A stretch of DNA of 64,000 nucleotides, from NCBI GenBank assembly GCA_003669055.1, contig RAYB01000026.1:1-64000 (forward strand). Direction: 5' to 3'. The DNA is from a bacterium 1XD21-70 (GTDB lineage Bacteria > Bacillota > Clostridia > Lachnospirales > Lachnospiraceae). Shown in pieces: positions 24,753 to 32,388 of this stretch. The translations under genes and the position numbers were made by a program. The notes beneath the pieces were generated by a model. It was not told where the DNA came from. It did not search any database and was given only the letters and a program-made list of their open reading frames with translations. Every line of letters begins with the position of its first letter. The first letter of the stretch is position 1.

Positions 24753-26248
24753 CTGCATTATCAAGAGAAGAAGCCAAGAATGAGGCCATGCTGCGGCTTT
24801 CGCCGGTGGCAGGGGATTTTCCGTTTTTTGCAGGCACCAGCCTGCTGTTCGGGCTGATGTTCGCCTTCTGCCTGCACGACAACCCCTGCGGCATCACCTA
24901 TCCGCTGTTTGTCCTGTTTGCCTGTGCCTGCGGGATCCGGATCTGCCGCCGCCTTTCGCTTCCCATCAAAAAGGGAAGCTGGTTCCTCCTGGCCGCCGCC
25001 CTGCTTTTAGGGCTCTCCACCTTTTATACTGCCGACCCGTTCCTTCACTGCATGAACAGTCTCGCCCTGGTGCTGTTAGGGGCTGTGTTTGCCCTGCATC
25101 AGTTTTATGAAGAACAGGACTGGAATATCGGGAAATACATGTCCGCCATAATGCTCTATTTCCTGCAGGCGCTGGGAGCACTGCCCTGGCCGTTTTGCCA
25201 CGCCTCCTCCTACAAAAAAGAAACAGGCACCAAAGGTTTTCGGCTGCTGCTTCTTTTCCTGGCCGGGTTTAGCGCCGCCCTTCCCGTCTGCCTGATCCTG
25301 ACGGCCCTTCTATGCCAGGCGGACGCCGTATTCTCGTCCCTGGTTGAATGGCTGGCGGGGCATCTCTTTTCCCCGGCTGCCCTGCTGGAAATGGCGGCAC
25401 AGGCCGCCTTTGGTTCCCTCGCCCTGTACTGCCTGGTCTGCAGCTGCTGCCTGCGCCGGATTGCCAGGGAAGTCCCCAACCGGCAGTGTCTCCATCCTGC
25501 CATCGCCATCACCTGCCTTAGCAGCATTTCCCTGGTCTATCTGCTGTTTTGCGCGATCCAGGTCTTCTATCTCTTCCTTGGCCGAGGCTCCCTGCCGGAA
25601 GGCTACACTTACGCCTCCTATGCCAGGCAAGGCTTTTTCCAGCTTTTGTGGGTGGCTTCCTTCAACCTGGCCATGGTGCTCTGCTGCCTGAAATACGTCC
25701 GCCCCCACAAATGCCTCCGCCTTTTGCTGACCCTGGTATGCCTGTGCACCTTTATCATGCTGGCCTCCGCCGCCTACCGCATGCTGCTTTATGTGCAGCA
25801 ATACCATCTGACTTACCTGCGGGTACTGGTGCTCTGGTTTTTGGCGCTCCTCTTTGTGCTGATGAGCGGGGTTTGCCTGATGATCTGGATCCAAAACTTC
25901 CGCCTGGTTCCCTACTGTGTGGCGGCAATCACCATTTTTTATGTAGGCCTTGCCTGGCTCCGCCCGGATTCCATCGTCGCCCAAGATTATGTCAGCCGCC
26001 TGGATCCCCAAACAGCCACCGAAAGCGAACTGGCCTGGCTCTCCTTTGCCTTCAGTGCCGATGCCGCCCCGGCTGCCGCATCCCTGGGTTTAAGCCTGGA
26101 CGAACTGAGGGCACGCTCCCAATGCCAGAGCCCCTTCGGCTGGTATTGGTATATCTCCCGAAGCGGCGGGGACTCGGACCAATACCCGGACGGGCTGCGT
26201 ACCTACAATGCCTCTATCGCCAAGGCGCGGGAATTATTCGGCCAGTAA
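24749..26248 (+). CDS. DUF4173-family membrane protein
   Basis: The 499-residue product has about a dozen membrane segments, then a short soluble end (about residues 420-499). The recognisable DUF4173 features are YASYARQGFFQLLWVASFNL and DYVSRLDPQTATESELAWLS near the C-terminus, where the family has a conserved tail outside the membrane. The function of the family is unknown. It is the last gene of the DUF2975-regulator operon and is translationally coupled to the regulator. Confidence 0.78.
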   Translation: MTALSREEAKNEAMLRLSPVAGDFPFFAGTSLLFGLMFAFCLHDNPCGITYPLFVLFACACGIRICRRLSLPIKKGSWFLLAAALLLGLSTFYTADPFLHCMNSLALVLLGAVFALHQFYEEQDWNIGKYMSAIMLYFLQALGALPWPFCHASSYKKETGTKGFRLLLLFLAGFSAALPVCLILTALLCQADAVFSSLVEWLAGHLFSPAALLEMAAQAAFGSLALYCLVCSCCLRRIAREVPNRQCLHPAIAITCLSSISLVYLLFCAIQVFYLFLGRGSLPEGYTYASYARQGFFQLLWVASFNLAMVLCCLKYVRPHKCLRLLLTLVCLCTFIMLASAAYRMLLYVQQYHLTYLRVLVLWFLALLFVLMSGVCLMIWIQNFRLVPYCVAAITIFYVGLAWLRPDSIVAQDYVSRLDPQTATESELAWLSFAFSADAAPAAASLGLSLDELRARSQCQSPFGWYWYISRSGGDSDQYPDGLRTYNASIAKARELFGQ

Positions 26249-26253
26249 ACGGC

Positions 26254-26292
26254 AAAAGGGAGGGTCACAGACAGGATCCTCCCTGCTCTTTT
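26254..26292 (+). terminator. intrinsic terminator of the DUF4173 operon
   Basis: Stem gggagg/cctccc (26258-26283) with flanking aaaa and a ctctttt tract, starting 5 bases after the stop codon. Confidence 0.7.
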
Positions 26293-26419
26293 CATCATTT
26301 TCCACAATAATCTGTCGTTTTTTGCCGCGTTTTCTCCGATAACCCTGTCCTGCTTGTCAAAATATTCCCAAATTATTATTTTTTCCCATAAAGCACTACC
26401 CGTTTTCCCTGTTTTGTGG

Positions 26420-26425
26420 TACAAT
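26420..26425 (+). promoter_or_regulatory. -10 element of the glgC leader transcript
   Basis: TACAAT preceded by TGTGG resembles a -10 box; no good -35 is seen at the right distance. Transcription would begin near 26432, just before the first leader hairpin. Confidence 0.45.
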
Positions 26426-26437
26426 TTCAATATCATA

Positions 26438-26620
26438 GCCGGGAATCCTGCCCTACAGGCTTTCCTGGCCGGTGAAGGTACAAAAAACAGACAGGTGTTC
26501 CATCTGTCTCAAATCTTGTAACTTATCACCAGCCAAATACCCGCCAGAATCCGTGCGGTATTTGGCCTTCGCGGCAACGGCCACATGTCCATGCAAAACG
26601 GCAATGGCTCACTGCCCGCG
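26438..26620 (+). ncRNA. densely folded 5' leader of glgCD, candidate cis-regulatory RNA
   Basis: Four stems follow one another with one to three bases between them: gccgggaa/ttcctggc (26438-26469), ggtga/tcacc (26471-26530, enclosing agacag/ctgtct), gccaaatacc/ggtatttggc (26532-26566, ten perfect pairs) and cgcgg/ccgcg (26570-26620). There is no reading frame of note, and no T-run, so control would be at translation or RNA stability. It matches no riboswitch class I can recall (checked from memory against TPP, SAM, FMN, cobalamin, glycine, c-di-GMP, c-di-AMP). Confidence 0.55.
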
Positions 26621-26648
26621 GAAATCAAATAATCAGGGGGAGATTAAT

Positions 26649-27857
26649 ATGGCAAAAGAAATGATTGCAATGCTTCTTGCCGGCGGACAGGGATCACGTC
26701 TGTATGCATTGACCCAGAAGCTGGCAAAACCTGCAGTTCCTTTCGGCGGCAAATATCGTATCATCGATTTTCCGCTGTCAAACTGCGTCAACTCCGGCAT
26801 TGATACGGTCGGTATCCTGACCCAGTATCAGCCGCTGGTCTTAAACGAATACATCGGCAACGGCCAGCCGTGGGACCTGGACCGCCTGCATGGCGGCGTC
26901 CATGTGCTGCCTCCTTATCAGCAGGCCTCCGGCTCCGACTGGTATAAGGGAACCGCCAATGCCATCTATCAGAACATTTCCTTTATTGAGCGTTACAATC
27001 CGCAGTATGTGATCATTCTTTCCGGTGACCAGATCTGCAAACAGGATTACAGCGATTTCCTGCGTTTCCATAAGGAAAAAGGCGCTGAATTCAGCGTGGC
27101 AGTGATGGAGGTCCCGTGGGAGGAGGCTTCCCGTTTCGGCCTGATGGTTGCGGATGAGAATGACAAGATCACAGAATTCCAGGAGAAGCCGAAGAATCCC
27201 AAGTCGAACCTGGCTTCCATGGGAATCTACATTTTCAACTGGGATGTCCTGAAAAAATACCTCATCGAGGACGAGGCTGACCCCAACTCCGAGAACGACT
27301 TTGGCAACAACATTATCCCCAACCTGCTCCGCGACGGGCGTCAGATGTACGCCTACCATTTCAGCGGTTACTGGAAAGACGTGGGAACCATCTCCTCTCT
27401 CTGGGAAGCCAACATGGAAGTACTTGACCCGGAACACAGCGGCATTAACCTGTTCGATGAGAACTGGAAGATCTACAGCCGCAACAGCGGCAAGACCGGC
27501 CACCGCATCAGCAGCGAGGCTGTGGTAGACAATTGCATGATCACGGACGGCTGCCGGGTATCCGGCTCCGTAAAGCATTCCATCCTGTTCGCCGGTGTTA
27601 CCGTAGAGCCAGGCGCTGTGGTGGAAGATGCCGTTGTCATGGGCGGCACCACCATCAAGGCGGGCGCCTGTGTCAAGCACTGCATCGTGGCAGAGAATGT
27701 GGTGATCGGTGAAAATGCGGTCGTCGGCGCTATGCCGACAGACAGCGAAAAGGGAGTGGCCACCGTCGGTTCCGGCGTCTATATCGGTGACGGAGCCAAA
27801 ATCGGCCCCAACGCTATGGTCAACAGCAACGTGAAAGGCGGTGAAGAACAATGGTAA
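26649..27857 (+). CDS. glgC: glucose-1-phosphate adenylyltransferase, catalytic subunit
   Basis: The 402-residue enzyme makes ADP-glucose from ATP and glucose 1-phosphate, the first committed step of glycogen synthesis. The nucleotide-binding loop [10 protein letters not shown] is at residues 9-18, the sugar site includes GTANAIYQN and [20 protein letters not shown], and a left-handed beta-helix (repeating hydrophobic hexads) ends the protein. The ATG at 26649 follows gggggagatta; an ATG at 26472 in the same frame lies inside the folded leader. It overlaps glgD by 7 bases, which indicates a GlgC/GlgD hetero-oligomer. Confidence 0.96.
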   Translation: MAKEMIAMLLAGGQGSRLYALTQKLAKPAVPFGGKYRIIDFPLSNCVNSGIDTVGILTQYQPLVLNEYIGNGQPWDLDRLHGGVHVLPPYQQASGSDWYKGTANAIYQNISFIERYNPQYVIILSGDQICKQDYSDFLRFHKEKGAEFSVAVMEVPWEEASRFGLMVADENDKITEFQEKPKNPKSNLASMGIYIFNWDVLKKYLIEDEADPNSENDFGNNIIPNLLRDGRQMYAYHFSGYWKDVGTISSLWEANMEVLDPEHSGINLFDENWKIYSRNSGKTGHRISSEAVVDNCMITDGCRVSGSVKHSILFAGVTVEPGAVVEDAVVMGGTTIKAGACVKHCIVAENVVIGENAVVGAMPTDSEKGVATVGSGVYIGDGAKIGPNAMVNSNVKGGEEQW

Positions 27858-28993
27858 ATTCCAACGCAGATGCTCTGGGCATCATTTTCCCCAACACCTA
27901 TGACAGCCTGATTCCGGAACTGGTCAGTGAACGCCTGATGGCTTCCATCCCCTTTGCCGGCCGTTACCGGATGGTAGACTTTATCCTCTCTAGCATGGTC
28001 AACAGCGGGATCGGCAATGTTTCCTTAATCGTCCGCAAAAACTACCATTCCCTGATGGACCATCTGGGATCCGGCCGTGAGTGGGATCTGACCCGTAAGA
28101 ACGGCGGCCTGAACATTGTTCCTCCGTTTGCACAGAAAAATATCAAGATGTACACCGGACGGGTGGAAGCGCTGGCAAGTATCCTGGAATTCTTAAAAGA
28201 CCAGAAGGAAAAATACGTGGTAATGTCCGATGCCAACATCGCCGTTAATTTCAATTTCAAGGCATTTATGGATGCCCATATCGCCAGCGGCGCAGATGTG
28301 ACCGTGGCCTACAGCGAGCAGGAACTTCCCATAAACGCCATGAAAAAGAATGATATCGGCACCAATATGTATTATTCTTTCCATATTGAGGACGGGCGTG
28401 TGGTAAATTTAGACATCTGCTCCAAAGAAAACGGCAATCAGAACTTCTCCATGAATATCTATATCATGGAACGTGAACTGCTGATTGACCAGATCAGTAC
28501 CGCCTACCTGCACGGGTACTCCTATTTTGAGCGGGATATCCTGGCTCCGCAGCTTGATAAGCTGAATGTGCAGGCCTACAAATTTGACGGCTATCTGGCA
28601 CGGATCTGCGACCTGAAGAGTTACTTTGACGAGAACATGAAGCTGCTGGATGAGAATAACCTGGATGGCCTGTTTGCCAGGGATTCCATCTACACCAAGA
28701 TCCGTGACGACAACCCGACCCGCTACATCGGCGAGGCTAAGGTGAAGAATATCATGGCGGCTGACGGATGTGTGATCGAAGGCGAGGCAGAAAACTGTGT
28801 CCTGTTCCGTGGCGTCCGCATCGCAAAGGGTGCCAAGGTAAAAAATTGTGTCCTGATGCAGGATACCATCGTGGAGGAAGGGGCAAACTTAGAGTACATC
28901 ATTACCGATAAAAATGTTACCTTCACTGCCGGCAAAGAATTGAAGGGCAGCGACAGCTTCCCTGTATATGTGGCAAAGCATCAGACCGTATAG
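27851..28993 (+). CDS. glgD: glucose-1-phosphate adenylyltransferase, GlgD subunit
   Basis: The 380-residue GlgC paralogue occurs only in Firmicutes. It keeps the fold ([39 protein letters not shown]) but lacks the GlgC-type glycine-rich loop: the corresponding start reads [19 protein letters not shown]. It is thought to be a regulatory partner with little activity alone. The ATG overlaps the end of glgC. A C-terminal beta-helix ([18 protein letters not shown]) is present. No glgA, glgB or glgP follows in this window, so the rest of the pathway lies elsewhere. Confidence 0.95.
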   Translation: MVNSNADALGIIFPNTYDSLIPELVSERLMASIPFAGRYRMVDFILSSMVNSGIGNVSLIVRKNYHSLMDHLGSGREWDLTRKNGGLNIVPPFAQKNIKMYTGRVEALASILEFLKDQKEKYVVMSDANIAVNFNFKAFMDAHIASGADVTVAYSEQELPINAMKKNDIGTNMYYSFHIEDGRVVNLDICSKENGNQNFSMNIYIMERELLIDQISTAYLHGYSYFERDILAPQLDKLNVQAYKFDGYLARICDLKSYFDENMKLLDENNLDGLFARDSIYTKIRDDNPTRYIGEAKVKNIMAADGCVIEGEAENCVLFRGVRIAKGAKVKNCVLMQDTIVEEGANLEYIITDKNVTFTAGKELKGSDSFPVYVAKHQTV

Positions 28994-29031
28994 GCAGCCG
29001 GATGCTGCTGCCATAAACCATCCAGGAGAGG

Positions 29032-29060
29032 GCAGGCTGCCGGACAGTCTGCCCCTTTCC
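29032..29060 (+). terminator. terminator-like hairpin after glgD
   Basis: gggcag/ctgccc (29032-29054) followed by cctttcc. The T-run is weak, and the ribosome site of the next gene begins six bases later, so it may be a partial terminator. Confidence 0.45.
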
Positions 29061-29079
29061 TAAAAGGGAGGCGATTATC

Positions 29080-29574
29080 ATTACCAATTTAACAGCACTC
29101 AATGGTTTTTCCCTTTATTCTCCGGCATCCTTCGCCGGAAATTTAGGGCAGGTGGGTGCGGCCGTTCCTGCCGGAATCCCCGGGCAGGACGGGACACAGG
29201 CACCGCAAAACCCGAAAGCTGCCAAAAAGCCGGATACCGACACCTACGAATGTGAGACCTGCAAGAACCGCAAATACCAGGACGGCTCCAACGATCCCGG
29301 GGTATCCTTCAAGGCCCCCACCCGCCTCAGCCCGGAAAGAGCTGCTTTTGCCATCCGCGCCCATGAGGCGGAGCATGTTGCCCATGCCAAGGCCAAGGCA
29401 CAGAAGGAGGATCAGGATATCGTGTCCCAATCGGTCAGCTACCGCACCGGGGTCTGCCCGGAATGCGGCAGGGTCTATATGGCCGGCGGCACTACCCGCA
29501 CTACCTTCCGGAGTGCTCCGGTTGTGGAGGAACAGCCGGTGGAAAAAGGGCGGTACGTCGATCTCACAGCCTGA
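29080..29574 (+). CDS. SprA-related putative zinc metalloprotein with ATT start
   Basis: The 164-residue product has two Cys pairs (CETCKNRKY and CPECGRVYM) and the sequence RAHEAEHVAHAKAKA, an HExxH-like element (HEAEH) as in the SprA-related family; these features suggest a zinc site. Reading back in frame from the first GTG (29152) gives a plausible N-terminus MTNLTALNGFSLYSPASF, if translation starts at ATT (29080). That ATT stands eight bases after GGGAGG, the ideal distance, and no ATG, GTG or TTG is suitably placed there. The shorter alternative from GTG 29152 has no ribosome binding site. Function unknown. Confidence 0.65.
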   Translation: MTNLTALNGFSLYSPASFAGNLGQVGAAVPAGIPGQDGTQAPQNPKAAKKPDTDTYECETCKNRKYQDGSNDPGVSFKAPTRLSPERAAFAIRAHEAEHVAHAKAKAQKEDQDIVSQSVSYRTGVCPECGRVYMAGGTTRTTFRSAPVVEEQPVEKGRYVDLTA

Positions 29575-29578
29575 AAAC

Positions 29579-29658
29579 CGGCGGCCTCTTCCCTTTTATG
29601 GAAGCAGCCGCCTTCGGCATGCAGGCCGAAAGCCGTTTACCGTTTCGGCCTGCATGCC
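29579..29658. repeat. two adjacent long inverted repeats
   Basis: First hairpin: ggcggc...gccgcc with a second stem ctcttcc/ggaag (about 29580-29612). Second: a perfect 16-bp inverted repeat, left arm 29616-29631 (ggcatgcaggccgaaa), loop of 11, right arm 29643-29658. No T-run follows. They could act as terminator and processing signal for the SprA-like gene, or be a small mobile palindrome. Confidence 0.7.
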
Positions 29659-29721
29659 CAAAATGCTGCCCAATCCTGGCTTCCCCTGCTTCTGCAGCCG
29701 ATTTTGCAAGCACCTTTTTGC

Positions 29722-29750
29722 TTGACAATCTTGCGCTTTCCCGCTAAAAT
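29722..29750 (+). promoter_or_regulatory. promoter of the hydFE transcript
   Basis: TTGACA (29722-29727), 17-base spacer, TAAAAT (29745-29750). Transcription would start near 29757, about 287 bases before hydF, leaving room for the structured leader. Confidence 0.8.
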
Positions 29751-29823
29751 AAAACCAATCCTCTTTCCCAGCGGCAGGCATCCCTTCCGCAAGGAACAGG
29801 AGAAAAGACAATATTATTTATAC

Positions 29824-29932
29824 TGCACTGACACGAGGAAGGGGATCCGAAGTGGAAGGCCATAGGGGGAACGGCTGTATTTGCCGTGCCCATGTTTTGT
29901 TTGTCAGTGCATCCTTACCGGGGTGCTTTTTT
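29824..29932 (+). ncRNA. riboswitch-like leader with overlapping terminator, upstream of hydF
   Basis: A perfect 10-bp closing stem tgcactgaca (29824-29833)/tgtcagtgca (29902-29911) encloses a purine-rich region and a nested hairpin (catagggg..acggc/gccgt..cccatg, 29861-29894). The 3' strand of the closing stem shares its last three bases (gca, 29909-29911) with the left arm of a terminator, gcatcc/gggtgc with TTTTTT (29909-29932). Forming the closing stem therefore competes with the terminator: the standard layout of a transcriptional riboswitch. I cannot assign it to a known class; Fe, S, SAM or an H-cluster precursor are only guesses. Confidence 0.6.
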
Positions 29933-30043
29933 GTTGTGTAAAAAGCTTCCGTGCCCGGCAAAAGACGCATCAGGAAACGCACCGCCAGGAAAGGATACCA
30001 TCTACAGGGAAAAAATAAAGAAAAACAAAGGAGGACCCATTCT

Positions 30044-31297
30044 ATGGCTTTCAATGAAACACCGGCTGCCCAGCGAATCCATATCGCTTTTTTCGGCCGG
30101 CGCAATGTAGGAAAATCCAGCCTGATGAATGCAGTAACCGGACAGGACCTGGCCGTCGTGTCGGAGGTAAAAGGCACCACCACCGACCCGGTCTATAAAA
30201 CCATGGAACTGCTGCCGCTAGGGCCGGTAATGATGATAGATACCCCGGGAATCGACGATGAAGGCGAACTCGGCCGGCTGAGGGTCAAAAAAAGCCGCCA
30301 GGTTTTGAATAAGGCTGACATCGCGGTGCTAATCGTGGATGCGGCCGCAGGCATCTGCCAGGAAGAACAGGAAATGCTGGCATTGTTCCGGGAGAAAAAA
30401 GTCCCTTTCCTGGTTGCCTGCAACAAGGCCGACCTGACAGGGGCCGCCCCTGGCTTCCAGGCCTGTGTCCCCCCCGTCCCGCCTTCTTTTGGCAGCCCGG
30501 TCTATGTCAGTGCCAAAACGGGAACCGGAATTGAGGAACTAAAAAACCGCCTTGCTGCCATAAAGCCGCCAGAAGAGGAGAAGGATCTTCTGGAAGGCCT
30601 CGTCAAGCCGGGGGATTTCATCCTCTTGGTGACCCCGGTCGATGAATCGGCACCCAAAGGGCGCCTGATCCTCCCGCAGCAGCAAACCATCCGTGCACTT
30701 CTCGGCCACGGCTGCCTCTCCCTGGTAGTGCGCGAATCTGAATTGAAGGATGCATTGGCCGGCCTGCGGCAAAAGCCTGCCCTGGCCATCACCGACAGCC
30801 AGGCCTTCGGCATAGTTTCTTCCCTCATACCGGAAGATATCCCCCTCACCTCCTTCTCCATCCTTTTTGCCCGCTATAAAGGAAACTTGGCACAGTGTGC
30901 CGCCGGTGTCCGTGCGCTGGACAATCTGCCGCCCCACAGCCGGATCCTGATCTCTGAGGGCTGTACGCACCACCGCCAGTGCAATGACATCGGCACCGTG
31001 AAGCTGCCGGGATGGATCCGGGAATTCTCTGGCTGTGAGCCGTCCTTTTCCTACACCTCGGGAACCGGCTTTGAGGAGGACCTGGCCTCCTTTGACCTGG
31101 TCATCCATTGCGGCGCCTGCATGCTGAATGAACGGGAAATGAAATACCGGCTGGCATGTGCCAGAGAGCAGGGGGTGCCGATGACAAATTACGGCATTGC
31201 CATCGCCCATATGCACGGGATCCTGAAACGCAGCCTGTCTCCGTTTTCTGACATTGCCGCACTTTTTGAGGAGCCTGAAGACCATGAATACAAATAA
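30044..31297 (+). CDS. hydF: [FeFe]-hydrogenase H-cluster maturation GTPase HydF
   Basis: HydF is the scaffold on which the two-iron subcluster is assembled and from which it is delivered to hydrogenase. The 417-residue product has an N-terminal Era-like GTPase domain (P loop GRRNVGKSS at residues 18-26, DTPGIDDEGEL, NKAD), a dimerisation domain and a C-terminal [4Fe-4S] domain with CTHHRQC and HCGACM, the expected CxHx(n)CxxC ligands. The ATG at 30044 follows aaaggaggacccattct. It overlaps hydE by 14 bases. No hydrogenase structural gene and no hydG lie in this window. Confidence 0.95.
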   Translation: MAFNETPAAQRIHIAFFGRRNVGKSSLMNAVTGQDLAVVSEVKGTTTDPVYKTMELLPLGPVMMIDTPGIDDEGELGRLRVKKSRQVLNKADIAVLIVDAAAGICQEEQEMLALFREKKVPFLVACNKADLTGAAPGFQACVPPVPPSFGSPVYVSAKTGTGIEELKNRLAAIKPPEEEKDLLEGLVKPGDFILLVTPVDESAPKGRLILPQQQTIRALLGHGCLSLVVRESELKDALAGLRQKPALAITDSQAFGIVSSLIPEDIPLTSFSILFARYKGNLAQCAAGVRALDNLPPHSRILISEGCTHHRQCNDIGTVKLPGWIREFSGCEPSFSYTSGTGFEEDLASFDLVIHCGACMLNEREMKYRLACAREQGVPMTNYGIAIAHMHGILKRSLSPFSDIAALFEEPEDHEYK

Positions 31298-32378
31298 CCA
31301 AAAAATGTCCTCCCGCCGCTTTGCCAAGACAAGTGCCGGGAACGCGGCCGAAAAGCTGATCTCCCGGCAGGTGATGGAAAAGGATGATTTTGTTGCACTG
31401 CTTGGTGATTTTGGAAACCAGGAAACCGGAAAACGGCTGAAAGAAGAAGCTCTGAGGCTGAGAACACAATACTACGGCCGCCAGGTCTTTGCCCGCGGGC
31501 TGATTGAGTTTACAAATTACTGTAAGAATAATTGCCATTACTGCGGCATCCGGGGCGCTAACCGCAACGCCGCCCGTTACCGGCTAAGCCAAAAGGAGAT
31601 CCTGGAATGCTGCCGGGAGGGATACCGGCTGGGATTTCGTACCTTCGTGTTACAGGGCGGGGAGGATCCGTTCTATACGGATGAAAAAATGGCGGCGATT
31701 GTCCGGGAGATCAAACGACGCTATCCGGACTGCGCCCTGACCCTCTCCCTTGGGGAGCGAACGCGGGAAAGCTACCGGCTGCTGCGCGAGGCCGGGGCTG
31801 ACCGCTACCTGCTGCGCCATGAAACGGCAGACGAGGCACATTACCGGCTGCTGCACCCGGCCGGTATGAGCCTTGAAAACCGCAGGCGCTGCCTATATAA
31901 CCTGAAATCCCTCGGCTACCAGGTCGGCGCAGGCATGATGGTCGGCAGCCCGGGCCAGACTCTTTGGTGCCTGGCAGAGGACCTGCTGTTTTTGCAGCGG
32001 CTGCAGCCCCAGATGGTGGGGCTCGGCCCTTTTATCCCCCACCATGACACCTGCTTTGCCACGGAAGCGCCTGGCAGTGTGGAACTGACGCTTTATCTGC
32101 TCTCCATCGTACGGATCCTGCTGCCGGGGGTGCTGCTCCCGGCCACCACTGCCCTGGGCACCCTCGACCCCTGCGGGCGCGAGAAAGGGCTGCTGGCCGG
32201 AGCAAATGTCGTCATGCCTAACCTGTCGCCCCTCAAAAACCGGAAGCAGTACGAACTGTATGATGATAAGGCCTGCACCGGCGAGGAAGCCGCCGAATGT
32301 CTCGGCTGCCTGAAACAGCGGGTGGAAGACGCAGGCTTTACGCTGGTGTCAGGACGCGGGGATGCCAGGCAGCTATAA
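31284..32378 (+). CDS. hydE: [FeFe]-hydrogenase H-cluster radical SAM maturase HydE
   Basis: HydE is a radical SAM enzyme that works with HydG and HydF to make the bridging dithiomethylamine/diiron unit. The cluster motif is C80-x3-C84-x2-C87 (NYCKNNCHYCGIR), followed by the TIM-barrel features FVLQGGEDPFYTD and GMMVGSPGQT. Length (364) is typical. The ATG at 31284 overlaps the hydF end and has gaggag upstream; ATG 31254 would add an implausible start. It ends 11 bases before the convergent addA. Confidence 0.95.
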   Translation: MNTNNQKMSSRRFAKTSAGNAAEKLISRQVMEKDDFVALLGDFGNQETGKRLKEEALRLRTQYYGRQVFARGLIEFTNYCKNNCHYCGIRGANRNAARYRLSQKEILECCREGYRLGFRTFVLQGGEDPFYTDEKMAAIVREIKRRYPDCALTLSLGERTRESYRLLREAGADRYLLRHETADEAHYRLLHPAGMSLENRRRCLYNLKSLGYQVGAGMMVGSPGQTLWCLAEDLLFLQRLQPQMVGLGPFIPHHDTCFATEAPGSVELTLYLLSIVRILLPGVLLPATTALGTLDPCGREKGLLAGANVVMPNLSPLKNRKQYELYDDKACTGEEAAECLGCLKQRVEDAGFTLVSGRGDARQL

Positions 32379-32388
32379 TGCCTCTGCC

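Noticed and set aside
26472-26648. In-frame ATG that would lengthen GlgC by 59 residues
   Set aside because: The added segment covers the leader hairpins, has no homology to GlgC starts, and the ribosome site lies before ATG 26649.
26841-27851. 336-residue minus-strand frame within glgC
   Set aside because: Antisense of a clearly coding gene; no ribosome site or recognisable domain.
29824-29932. Assignment of the hydF leader to a known riboswitch (NiCo, c-di-AMP, SAM, SRP-like)
   Set aside because: None of the conserved core sequences of these RNAs could be matched by eye.
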